Part shown: one piece after another, positions 53,234 through 63,300 of the stretch
Layout: every line of letters starts with the position of its first letter
Position numbering within the stretch: position 1 is the stretch's first letter
NCBI RefSeq assembly: GCF_014696925.1
Contig: NZ_JACJQY010000018.1
Location: forward strand, 29,624 to 93,623
DNA: 64,000 nucleotides
Source of the DNA: Phormidium tenue FACHB-1050
GTDB taxonomy: Bacteria; Cyanobacteriota; Cyanobacteriia; Pseudanabaenales; Pseudanabaenaceae
Direction of reading: 5' to 3'
Notes under the pieces: model-generated
Databases searched by the model: none
What the model was told of the DNA's origin: nothing
What the model saw: only the letters and a program-made list of their open reading frames with translations
Position numbers and translations under genes: made by a program

Positions 53234-56200
53234 ATGACCACTACTACCAGCCCCATCATCAACAAAAAATTAATATCGTTGATTGCTACAGAGCCTTTAA
53301 TGATCTCGTCAAAAGCTACTGCGAAGCAAGCGATCGCCATGATGGGAGAAACTGCTTCAAGTTATGTGCTGGTGATGGAAGGTTTAGATGAATGTGATGA
53401 GAAACAGAATTTAATTGGTATTTTAACTGCACGAGATGTTGTTCGCCTGAGTATGCAGTCTCATGATTTAGAGCAATTGTCTATTCAGGAAGTGATGAGT
53501 CATCCTGTAGTTACCATCCAAAAATCGATAGTCGATAATATTAACGCTGCGCTAAACTTATTTCGGCAATATCACATTCGTCATTTGCCAGTTCTAGATG
53601 GCGATCGCCTCATTGGTCTGTTATCCAAAGATGTCTTGACGGAAATATTGGCGCAGAAAGCTTTAGATACTAGTAATAGCGAACAGAAAATTATTAATGA
53701 GCAACGTTATTGCGCTTTGATGGATGGAGCTAGTGATGCAATATTGCTTGCAAGTCCTCAAGGTAACTTGATTGAAGCCAATCAAAAAGCCGAAGAACTC
53801 TTGGGCTATAGCTGCGATGATCTGAAGCGTTTACATGTATCGCAAATACATCCGCCCGAAGCCATTGCCGCAGTGCAAAATCATTTCAAAAATGCTACGC
53901 AAAATAATTTTGCTTCAGCAATGGAAAGTCTTGTGCTGCGGAAAGATGGTAATCAGATTCCTGTAGAAATTACAGCCAGTTGTATTGAATTAGATGGGGA
54001 AAGGATCGTGCAAGGAATCTTTAGAGATATTCGCGATCGCAAACAAGCTGAAACTGCTCTATGGAAAGCCAATCAAGAATTAAATTATCACATCGAAAAT
54101 TCTCCTCTCGCCACCATAATTTGGGATCCAGAGTTTAGAACTCGTCGTTGGTCAGCCCGTGCCGAAGAAATTTTTGGATGGAAATCTGATGAAGTCCTAG
54201 GTAAGACTTTCTTTGAGTGGAAATTTATATATGAGCCTGACATTCCTTCTGTCCAAGAAGTTGCAGCCCAAATCCTGAAAGAAGGAAAGGCTAGTTGCCA
54301 TAACCGTAACTATCGTAAAGATGGCTCGATTATCTATTGTGATTGGTACAATTCAGTTTTACTAGATGAGGCGGGCAATCTTGTATCTATGACTTCTTTA
54401 GTACAAGATGTCAGCGAACGCAAACGTACTGAAGCAGCTTTGTTCGATACTAACAAAAGATATCAGGCTTTGTTTAACCATAAAACCGATGCTGTATTTA
54501 TCAATAGCTTTACTGACACAGGCAAGCCCAGTACTTTTATCGAAGTCAATGATACAGCCTGTGAGAGTTTGGGATATAGTCGAGAAGAGTTGCTAACAAT
54601 GACCCCTAGCGATATTACTCCTAAGGATTTTTTCTGCAACAGAGCCGTTATGGAAAAACTCCGCACTCAAAAATATGCTTCTAGTGAGGTTTTACACCAG
54701 ACTAAAGACGGCAGGATTTTCCCTGTAGAACTGAACTTAATTGAATTAGAGGATAATGAAGGCAGGATTTTGGTAATAGCTTCTGCTCGTGATATTAGCG
54801 ATCGCAAGCAAGCAGAAACTGCTCTTCAAGAAAGCCAACATTTTCTTCAGAAAATAGCTGATGCATCACCGAATATTCTCTATTTATACGACATTCAAAA
54901 ACAGGAAAATATTTACTCTAATCGGGAAGTTTTCTCGATCTTGGGTTACTCACCTGATGAAATTAAAGAGTTAGGCGATAACATTGCTATCAACTTAATG
55001 CATCCCGATGATCTCAGATTGGTTTACCCAGCTTACTATGACAAAATACGAACAGCTCAGGATGGAGAGATTATTGAAAATGAATATCGAATGAGACATG
55101 CTAACGGAGAATGGCATTGGCTATATAGTCGAGATTCAGTTTTTAGTCGCGATGAGAATGGGTTAGTTAAGCAAATCATTGGTACGGCTCAAGATATTAC
55201 AGAACGGAAGAATTTAGAACAAACCCAAAAGCGCTTGATTGCTATTTTGGAAGCCTCAACCGATTACATCAGTATGTCAGATGCTAAAGGTAATATCTTT
55301 TGGAAAAATGCTGAGTTAAAGCGCTTGCGTGGTATAGATCCTATTGAAGATGTACTGCAATTTAGACTGGTTAATTGCCATCCTCAATGGGCTGTGGATT
55401 TGATCGAGCAGCAGGCTATTCCCAGTGCGATCGCCAATGGAAGCTGGCTGGGGGAAACAGCATTGCTAGATGCGGAAGGTCGAGAAATTCTTGTATCGCA
55501 ATTGCTGCTTGTCCACAAATCACCACAGGGAGAGATTGAGTTTTTCTCCAGCATCATGCGCGATATGCGAGTTTACAAAGAATATGAACAGCAACTAGAG
55601 CAAACAAATGCCAATCTGATCCGCGCCACTAGTCTCAAAGATGAATTTCTTGCCAGCATGAGTCATGAACTTCGTACTCCTCTCAACGCTATTTTAGGTA
55701 TGGCAGAAGCATTGCAAGATGACATTTTTGGCGCTGTGAATGAGCGGCAAATTAAGGCTTTACAAACCATTGAACACAGTGGTGTCCACTTGCTAGAACT
55801 GATTAACGATATCCTAGATGTCTCTAAAATTGAATCAGGTCAGATGATTCTAGACTTTGGATTTACTAACGTAAAAGCGCTCTGTCAATCTAGCATTGCC
55901 TTTGTCAAGCAGCAGGCTCAGCAAAAGAATATTCAGATTGACGAGAGGATTTCCCAAAATCTACCAGAGCTATGGGTTGATGAAAGAAGAATTCGCCAAG
56001 TCTTGATTAATTTACTCAATAATGCTGTCAAATTCACTGCGGAAGGAGGACGAATTACCCTCGAAGTTACTCAGTTTTCTCTCAATCCAGTTCCTAATGC
56101 TGCTACTGCCAAAAACTTCTTACGAATTGCGGTAATTGATACGGGTATAGGTATCGCACCTGAAAATATCCATAAACTATTTCAGCCCTTTGTCCAAATT

Positions 56201-56791
56201 GATAGTGCTTTAAATCGGAAGTATGCAGGTACGGGGTTAGGATTGTCGCTCGTAAAGCGCGTTGTTGAACTACATGGAGGTGAGGTGGGGCTGACGAGTG
56301 AGTTAGGAGTTGGCAGTTGTTTCATGATCGATCTGCCCTATATCTCCGCTGTTTCTCAACCAGATTCAGTTATAGATATACCTCCCAGCAACGTGCTACT
56401 GGACACTGCCGCCAATACGTCTGACGCACCTTTAGTCTTACTAGCAGAAGATAACGAAGCGAATATAGCTACTATTTCTAGTTATTTAATTGCGAAGGAC
56501 TATCGCGTGGTTTTTGCAAAAAATGGTCAAGAGGCGATCGCCTTAGCAAAATCCCATCATCCTGACCTAATTTTGATGGATGTCCAAATGCCAGTAATGG
56601 ATGGATTAGAAGCAACTAGACAAATTCGCTGTGATCCTGACTTAATAAACATTCCAATTATTGCATTGACAGCATTAGCGATGACAGGCGATCGCGAAAA
56701 GTGTTTAACGGCTGGAGCTAGTGAATATCTGACAAAACCTGTCAAACTAAAAGCGTTATCCCAAATGATTCAAACCTTTTTGGCTCACTAG
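53234..56791 (+). CDS. CBS-PAS(x5) hybrid histidine kinase (array member 2)
   Basis: 1185 aa, soluble. A CBS pair (about 10-150; ATEPLMISSKATAKQAI to LLSKDVLTEIL) is followed by five PAS domains with PAC segments: about 155-275 (DGASDAILLASPQGN), 280-395 (NSPLATIIWDPEFRT), 400-525 (NHKTDAVFINSFTD), 530-660 (ADASPNILYLYDIQ) and 665-790 (LEASTDYISMSDAKG). Then HisKA (H in LASMSHELRTPLNAIL), HATPase (NLLNNAVKF, DTGIGIAPEN, GTGLGLS) and receiver (LLAEDNEANI, LILMDVQMPVMDG, YLTKPVKL). The last two PAS domains are clear homologues of the last two of member 1, so the genes arose by duplication. Kinase 3 follows after 15 bp: an operon. Confidence 0.92.
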   Translation: MTTTTSPIINKKLISLIATEPLMISSKATAKQAIAMMGETASSYVLVMEGLDECDEKQNLIGILTARDVVRLSMQSHDLEQLSIQEVMSHPVVTIQKSIVDNINAALNLFRQYHIRHLPVLDGDRLIGLLSKDVLTEILAQKALDTSNSEQKIINEQRYCALMDGASDAILLASPQGNLIEANQKAEELLGYSCDDLKRLHVSQIHPPEAIAAVQNHFKNATQNNFASAMESLVLRKDGNQIPVEITASCIELDGERIVQGIFRDIRDRKQAETALWKANQELNYHIENSPLATIIWDPEFRTRRWSARAEEIFGWKSDEVLGKTFFEWKFIYEPDIPSVQEVAAQILKEGKASCHNRNYRKDGSIIYCDWYNSVLLDEAGNLVSMTSLVQDVSERKRTEAALFDTNKRYQALFNHKTDAVFINSFTDTGKPSTFIEVNDTACESLGYSREELLTMTPSDITPKDFFCNRAVMEKLRTQKYASSEVLHQTKDGRIFPVELNLIELEDNEGRILVIASARDISDRKQAETALQESQHFLQKIADASPNILYLYDIQKQENIYSNREVFSILGYSPDEIKELGDNIAINLMHPDDLRLVYPAYYDKIRTAQDGEIIENEYRMRHANGEWHWLYSRDSVFSRDENGLVKQIIGTAQDITERKNLEQTQKRLIAILEASTDYISMSDAKGNIFWKNAELKRLRGIDPIEDVLQFRLVNCHPQWAVDLIEQQAIPSAIANGSWLGETALLDAEGREILVSQLLLVHKSPQGEIEFFSSIMRDMRVYKEYEQQLEQTNANLIRATSLKDEFLASMSHELRTPLNAILGMAEALQDDIFGAVNERQIKALQTIEHSGVHLLELINDILDVSKIESGQMILDFGFTNVKALCQSSIAFVKQQAQQKNIQIDERISQNLPELWVDERRIRQVLINLLNNAVKFTAEGGRITLEVTQFSLNPVPNAATAKNFLRIAVIDTGIGIAPENIHKLFQPFVQIDSALNRKYAGTGLGLSLVKRVVELHGGEVGLTSELGVGSCFMIDLPYISAVSQPDSVIDIPPSNVLLDTAANTSDAPLVLLAEDNEANIATISSYLIAKDYRVVFAKNGQEAIALAKSHHPDLILMDVQMPVMDGLEATRQIRCDPDLINIPIIALTALAMTGDREKCLTAGASEYLTKPVKLKALSQMIQTFLAH

Positions 56792-56806
56792 CGGAGTTAT
56801 CTACTA

Positions 56807-59800
56807 ATGAACTTTTTGCCCAGAGATATTTTATCCGCAATCTCTCTTAATCCTCTGATCGTTGCGCCAGAGCTAAATGCGATCGAAGCGATCGCGCTGA
56901 TGGATAAAACTGGCTCAAGCTATGTGATAGTGTGCCGAGAGGATGCTATTCAGGTTCTGGGAATACTCACAGAGCGAGATATTATTCGTCTTAACTCCCA
57001 ACGATTACCATTAGACCAGTTAGCCATTCAGTCGGTGATGAGCCATCCAGTCATGACGATTCAAGTGTCAGAACTGACTGATATAAATGCTGTCATGACT
57101 CTATTTCAAGAGCATTCTCTGCGGCACTTACCTGTACTAGATGGCGATCGCTTAGTGGGACTGCTAGAAAAAGAAAACTTAACTGAGCTATTAGCTAGGC
57201 AATTTCAGGCATTCGCGCAAAATCCGATCGCGCAAAATCCGATCACCAAAACAGAGAATCGTTTAGACATAAGCGAGCATCAAAGAGAAGATGCTAAGTT
57301 TTGGGCTAGTGAACAACGTTCGCAAAAATTATTTGATGCTCTCCCGAAGATATCGGTTCAGGGCTATAGCCGCGATCGCCAAGTAATTTATTGGAATAAA
57401 GCAAGTGAGAAAATCTATGGCTATACTGCCGATGAAGCCATCGGTCAGAAGTTGGAACACCTGATCATTCCTCCAGCAATGCGCCAAGATGTCATTAATT
57501 TGATAGATGCGTGGGTCAATGGAGGAGAGCCTATTCCTGCTAGTGAGTTAACTCTAATGGCGAAAGATGGATCTAGTGTGTATGTCTACTCTAGCCATGT
57601 TTTGCTGAATAACCCAAGGAATGAGCCAGAACTATACTGCATTGATATTGACTTGAGCGAGCATCGACAAGCGGAATCAGCACGCCAGATAACGGAAGCT
57701 CAAAGTCGAGCAATTTTAGAGGCTATTCCCGATCTGATGTTTCGGGTGGGAAATGATGGCATTTATCGCGGATTTATTACGGCAAATCGAGATTTTGGAA
57801 TATTACCACCAGATTCTGATCCCACAGGTCAATCCATGGCAGATGTGATGGCAGAAGATATCGCAGAGCGTCAGTTTTACTATATGCAACAGGCTTTGCT
57901 GACGGGGGAGTTACAGGTATATGAGCAGCAAATCCAAATTGACGATCGCTTGCAAGATGAAGAGGTTAGAGTCTTTAAAAGTGGTGATGAAGAAGTTCTA
58001 TTTATGATTCGTAATATTAGCGATCGCAAGCAAGCTGAAGCCGCCCTTAAACAAAGTGAATTTCAGGGTCGAGCAGTTTTAGCCGCCATTCCCGATCTTA
58101 TGTTTCGGATGGGAGCTGATGGCATTTATCGCGGGATTATTACGGATTATCGTGACTTTAATGTATTGTCTCCAACATTAGATCCCACGGGGCATTCCAT
58201 GATTGATTTGTTGCCCCCAGAGGTTGCGGAAAGACATCTTTACTATACGCAGCAAGCTTTGCAGACTGGGGATTTGCAGATATATGAACAACAAATTCAA
58301 GGAGGCGATCGCCTCCAATATGAAGAGGTCAGAGTCATCAAAATTAGTGACGATGAAGTGCTATTTATAATCCGTAATATTAGCGATCGCAAGCAGGCTG
58401 AAGCCGCTCTCAAACAAAGCGAAATGACTAACCGCACAATTATCGAAACATTACCCGATCTCCTAATTCAAATGGATATAGAGGGGCGATATCTCAGCAT
58501 GTTTGCGGGTAGTGGTGTGCGGGTTTTTAGTCCTCCTGCCGCGCTTCACCAGCCAGAAGTCTACAATGTTTTGCCAACTGATCTAGCGAAACAACGACTG
58601 CATTATGCTAAGCAAGCGATCGCCACTGGTAGCGTACAGATATATGAGCAGATTTTTACCGTTGAAAATGAGCAACGTTATGAGGAAGTTCGGATTGCGC
58701 CTCTCAATGATCGGGAAGTACTGATCATTATTCGAGATATTACGGATGCGAAACAAGCTGAATTTGAGCGATTGCAAAATGAAGAACTGCTCCGTGCAAC
58801 TCGGCTCAAAGATGAGTTTCTGGCTAACATGAGTCATGAACTCCGCACGCCTCTTAATGCCATCCTTGGTACGACCGAAGTACTGATGGAACAGATCTTT
58901 GGACACATTAATGAACGACAAATTAAAGCGTTACAGACTATTCAGAACAGTGGTTCCCATCTGCTAGAGTTAATTAACGATATTTTGGATGTTGCGAAGA
59001 TTGAATCTGGTCAAATAGAATTGGATTGCCATCCTACCGCCATAGTTCCACTCTGCCAATCCAGTCTTGCTTTTGTCAGTCAGCAAGCGATCACCAAACA
59101 TATCCAGATCAAAACTAAATGGCAAAATAATCTGCCTGATGTATTAGTAGATGAACGACGAATGCGCCAAGTCTTGATCAACCTTCTAAATAATGCGGTC
59201 AAATTCACGGCAGATGGGGGGCAAATTACCTTAGAAGTTAATCTCACTCCACAGGAAGATCCTCTTTTAGGAATGCGAAACTATCTACAAATTGCGATCG
59301 CTGATACAGGTATCGGGATATCTCCAGAAAATATCCCTAAGCTTTTTCAGCCCTTTATTCAAATTGATAGCGCCCTTAACCGTAAATATCAAGGTACAGG
59401 CTTAGGACTTGCTCTAGTGAAGCGGATTGTGGAGGTGCATGGCGGCACTGTAGGATTAATTAGTGAAGTGGGTGTGGGTAGTTGTTTTACAATCGTTATT
59501 CCCTGTGCTGATGTTATATTCCCTTCTCCTGAATTAGAAACCCCGATTGATCTTAGCTATGAATCTAGCCAAGCAAAGCATGATAACTACTTCTCGATCT
59601 TGTTAGCAGAAGATAATGAAACCAATATCGAGATGCTCTCCCCCTATTTAGAAGCTAAGGGCTATCATCTTTTATTTGCAAAAAATGGACTGGAGGCGAT
59701 CGCCTTAGCAAAATCCCATCAACCAGACTTAATTTTGATGGATGTCCAAATGCCGATTATGGACGGACTAGAGGCAACCAAACAAATTCGCCTCGATCCT

Positions 59801-59956
59801 AATTTGGTTAATATACCAATCATTGCATTGACAGCATTAGCGATGGTTGGCGATCGCGATCGGTGTATTGCGGCGGGAGCTAATGATTATTGTAGTAAGC
59901 CTATTCGCCTCAAAGAACTAACCCAAATGATGGAAAATCTATTAGTAGAAAGCTGA
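56807..59956 (+). CDS. CBS-PAS hybrid histidine kinase with three related PAS-like units (array member 3)
   Basis: 1049 aa, soluble. A CBS pair (about 5-130; AISLNPLIVAPELNAIEAI) precedes a PAS (about 160-285). Three similar units of about 115-120 residues then follow (about 290-655), each with AIPDLMFR-type start, a QALxTGxLQxYEQQ segment, an EEVRV strand and a RNISDRKQAE end. HisKA (LANMSHELRTPLNAIL), HATPase (NLLNNAVKF, DTGIGISPEN, GTGLGLA) and receiver (LLAEDNETNI, LILMDVQMPIMDG, YCSKPIRL) close the protein. A GGAG about 10 bases before the ATG and the 15-bp gap to kinase 2 indicate co-transcription. Confidence 0.92.
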   Translation: MNFLPRDILSAISLNPLIVAPELNAIEAIALMDKTGSSYVIVCREDAIQVLGILTERDIIRLNSQRLPLDQLAIQSVMSHPVMTIQVSELTDINAVMTLFQEHSLRHLPVLDGDRLVGLLEKENLTELLARQFQAFAQNPIAQNPITKTENRLDISEHQREDAKFWASEQRSQKLFDALPKISVQGYSRDRQVIYWNKASEKIYGYTADEAIGQKLEHLIIPPAMRQDVINLIDAWVNGGEPIPASELTLMAKDGSSVYVYSSHVLLNNPRNEPELYCIDIDLSEHRQAESARQITEAQSRAILEAIPDLMFRVGNDGIYRGFITANRDFGILPPDSDPTGQSMADVMAEDIAERQFYYMQQALLTGELQVYEQQIQIDDRLQDEEVRVFKSGDEEVLFMIRNISDRKQAEAALKQSEFQGRAVLAAIPDLMFRMGADGIYRGIITDYRDFNVLSPTLDPTGHSMIDLLPPEVAERHLYYTQQALQTGDLQIYEQQIQGGDRLQYEEVRVIKISDDEVLFIIRNISDRKQAEAALKQSEMTNRTIIETLPDLLIQMDIEGRYLSMFAGSGVRVFSPPAALHQPEVYNVLPTDLAKQRLHYAKQAIATGSVQIYEQIFTVENEQRYEEVRIAPLNDREVLIIIRDITDAKQAEFERLQNEELLRATRLKDEFLANMSHELRTPLNAILGTTEVLMEQIFGHINERQIKALQTIQNSGSHLLELINDILDVAKIESGQIELDCHPTAIVPLCQSSLAFVSQQAITKHIQIKTKWQNNLPDVLVDERRMRQVLINLLNNAVKFTADGGQITLEVNLTPQEDPLLGMRNYLQIAIADTGIGISPENIPKLFQPFIQIDSALNRKYQGTGLGLALVKRIVEVHGGTVGLISEVGVGSCFTIVIPCADVIFPSPELETPIDLSYESSQAKHDNYFSILLAEDNETNIEMLSPYLEAKGYHLLFAKNGLEAIALAKSHQPDLILMDVQMPIMDGLEATKQIRLDPNLVNIPIIALTALAMVGDRDRCIAAGANDYCSKPIRLKELTQMMENLLVES

Positions 59957-59961
59957 GACTT

Positions 59962-60106
59962 GGGCTTGGAGACCAAGCCCCTACCTTTACAAATGTAGGG
60001 ATTTGGTCTCCAAATCCTCTTTTAACTCTCTAGATTTTGTCCGCACACATCGAGAACGCCCTGCACTCAAGTGCGGGCTAAGAGCTAAAACCCGTTAAAA
60101 CGGGTT
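59962..60106. repeat. Spacer repeats after kinase 3
   Basis: GGGCTTGGAGACCAAGCCCC hairpin and its partial copy GGATTTGGTCTCCAAATCC, then AACCCGTTAAAACGGGTT (60089-60106). The first pair resembles 46940-46960. No coding sequence. Confidence 0.6.
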
Positions 60107-60109
60107 GAT

Positions 60110-60213
60110 TTTGTTCAGTCAGGATACAACCCCAAGAAGTGAGTGGCGGCGCTTCGCGTCGCCACTCACTTCTTGGGTTGTGATTTGTCCTAAAACAAAT
60201 GGCGACAGCTATA
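60110..60213 (-). mobile_element. Family A element beside a kinase remnant, loop TTC
   Basis: Inner arms CCCCAAGAAGTGAGTGGC(GGCGC) and near complement around TTC, right end GGCGACAGCTATA. Compared with the 52861 copy, four arm positions differ and all are compensated; one mismatch lies in the GGCGGCGC centre and one extra C in the flank. Confidence 0.82.
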
Positions 60214-60221
60214 AATATACG

Positions 60222-60302
60222 ACCGTAGGTACTAATGACTATTTGACGAAACCAGTTAAACTTAAATTACTGGTTAACACCACTTAGCAATTTTTGGCGT
60301 AA
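60222..60302 (+). pseudogene. C-terminal scrap of a hybrid kinase receiver domain
   Basis: Reads TVGTNDYLTKPVKLKLLVNT-T-stop-QFLA-stop. It matches the last 27 residues of the neighbouring receiver domains (GASEYLTKPVKLKALSQMIQ in kinase 2), including the conserved lysine in YLTKPVKL. A nonsense codon lies at 60285-60287 and the natural TAA at 60300-60302. Everything upstream is replaced by a family A element and spacer repeats. A fifth kinase gene once lay here. Confidence 0.78.
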
Positions 60303-60315
60303 GCTTTCATCCCAA

Positions 60316-63300
60316 ATGTTTTTAAGCAACAAAATAGTCTATGGATATGCGATCGCTCTGGGTATTACCTGCTTAGGTACTGCAACTGGATTGTTATGGG
60401 GAAATTACCAACATCAAGAAGTATTACAAAAGAGTCAAAGTGTATCTCAAGAACGTAAATCTCTAAATACGCTCCAATTAGATGTTCTCTACAATCGTCC
60501 TACTCAACAACTATACGCTTACCTAAAAGATTTAGATAGCTCTCAACAAGAGAACTACAAATTGCTTGAAGCCATTCAAACAACCTTAAGTATAGTGGAA
60601 ACTCATCATGCTTCCAGAAAACTCTCGAATATAGAAGGATTAGAACCATTACTACAGGAATATGAGGAGTTTCTAAAAACATTTAAGCAAGAATATCAGG
60701 ATTTGCTCGATCGCTTAGACCAACTCACGAAGTCACCTAATACATCGCCTCAAAATCTCATCGAAGCAGAATTAGAGTTAACAAAGTTTTTTAAGAGTAA
60801 GAATTTTCTTCGGTTTTTTCAGTTTCCCGATCGCCTATCTCCTTTTGCTCAGATTGTATATCAACGGGAACAAGAAATTGATCTGGCTCTTAGCCAAGCG
60901 AAAGTAGTTCGTCTTCAAATAGGGCTGACTAGTTTGTTATTGTCATTGGCGATCGCCGCTTTATTTATCAGGTATGCTAGCCGTGCGATCGCCATTGAGC
61001 AATCTCAAAACAATCAAAGATTGCAAGATCAGCTAGTTGAGCGTCAACAAACCGAGGCTAAATTACTCAAAAGCGAAGCCCATCAACGAGCTATTCTTAG
61101 TGCGATTCCCGACATGATCATTCGCATGAGTCGAGAAGGCTTCTATTCAGAATTTGTGACTACTCCCAACTTTGTAGTGGTAGGTGTTTTAAAAGATCTT
61201 ATAGGAACGCATGGGTCTGAGGCGCTTCCTGCTGATGTTGTTGCAAAACGCTTGAAGTATATCCAACTGGTATTTGAAACTAATTCCATGCAGATATATG
61301 AACAAAGTATCTTTATCGATGGTAGAGAGCAAATCGAAGAAGTGCGAATAGTTCCCTATAGTGAAAATGAAGTTTTGTTGTTAGTTCGAGATGTTAGTGA
61401 ACAACATATCGCTATGCGCGAACGCAAACAAGCAGAAGTTGCCTTAGCTTTGAGTGAAGCTAAGAGCCGCGCCATGTTGGCAGCAATTCCTGATCTGATG
61501 TTTCGGGTGGGGTCTGATGGAGTTTATCGAGAATTTGTTACTCAAAGTCGTGATTTTGCCATCGCTACGGCGAAGTTGGATCGGGCTGGTATGTCGATGG
61601 CAGAAGTATTGCCCGCAGATATTATCGAGCATCAATTTTACTATTTACAAAAAGCGATAGAAACAGGAGAGCTACAGGTTTACGAACAACAGGTTCCAGT
61701 GGGAGATCGCTTGATCTATGAAGAAGTTAGAGTCGTTAAGAGTGGCGAAGATGAAGTTCTATTTATGATTCGTGATATTAGCGATCGCAAGCAAGCAGAA
61801 GCTAAGCTAGAGAAAGAATATTATCGTAGTGCCATGCTCTTTAATACTTCCTTAGATGGGTTGTTTGTATTAGACCTTCAAGGGTACTTGATCGATGCAA
61901 ATCAAAGCTTTGCGAACATGTTAGGCTATAGTCGGGAAGAAGTAATGTCATTGAGTATCTATGATATTGATGCTAAATGGTCAGCAGCAGAACTGCTCTC
62001 AGGAATTCAAGAGTTTGGTCAAGAAAAGAGTGTGAAGTTTGAAACCTTACATCGGCGCAAGGATGGTTCACTCTTTACGGTGGAAATTAGTGCTAGTAGC
62101 GTCGATTGGTCGGGCGAGATTGTCCAGTTTGGCATCTGTCGGGATATCACTGAGCGAAAACAAGCCGAACATCAATTGCAACAACTCAATCAATTTCTAG
62201 AGGCTAAAGTCGAAGAACGCACATCAGAATTGCAAAAACGGGAAATAGAATTACAAAAACTGTCGGAACGCCTTGCCCTATCACTGAAATCTGGGGCGAT
62301 CGGTACTTGGGAATGGGATGTTAGACAAAATACTTTGCGTTGGGACGATCGCATGTATGAACTCTTTGGCATCACAGGACAATCTGAGTTACTTAAGAGC
62401 AGTGAATTAAACCAAAATATAGCCTACGATATTTGGTCTAACGGATTACATCCTGATGATCGGATGGAAACAGAAACATTGCTCCATCAAGCTATTTTAG
62501 GAAATGCTGAATATGATACGGAGTTTCGAGTCGTACATCCCGATCTCAGCATCCATTTTATTAAAGCCTATGGCATCGTAGTGCGTGATGATCAGGGTCA
62601 GCCCTACAGTATGTTGGGAGTCAATTTTGATATTAGCGATCGCAAGCAATCAGAACTACAACTACAACAAACAAACGAAGAATTAATCCGAGCCACAAAG
62701 CTCAAGGATGAATTTCTCGCTAACATGAGTCATGAACTTCGCACCCCACTAAATGCCATACTTGGGATGACCGAGGGGCTACAAGAACAGGTGTTTGGTG
62801 ATGTTAATGAACGACAGCTTAAGGCTCTGCAAACTGTTGAGCGTAGTGCCTCTCACTTGTTGGAGCTAATCAACGATATTCTTGACTTAGCCAAAATTGA
62901 AGCAGGGCAAATCAAATTAGACTGCGCTTCCACATCCATTAGCCATCTCTGTCAATCCAGTATATCTTTTGTGAAACAACAGGCTTCGCAAAAGCTTATT
63001 CAACTACATACAAAACTTCAGAGCAATCTCCCGCCGCTATTTATCGATGAACGTCGGATTCGCCAAGTTTTGATTAATCTACTGAACAATGCTGTTAAAT
63101 TTACGCCAAAGGGAGGACGAGTTACTCTAGAAGTTAAGCAGTTGCCGCCTAATGTAGTTACTAGCGATCGCCTTTCACCACAATACTTACAAATTTCCAT
63201 AACTGATACAGGTATTGGCATTTCTCCAGAGAATATCCAAAAACTATTTCAGCCGTTTATCCAAATTGATAGTGCTTTAAATCGACAATATGAAGGTACT

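Noticed and set aside
60105..60287. Stand-alone small gene ending YLTKPVKLKLLVNTT
   Set aside because: Its front is coded by a MITE and its back is a receiver relic; treated as element plus pseudogene.
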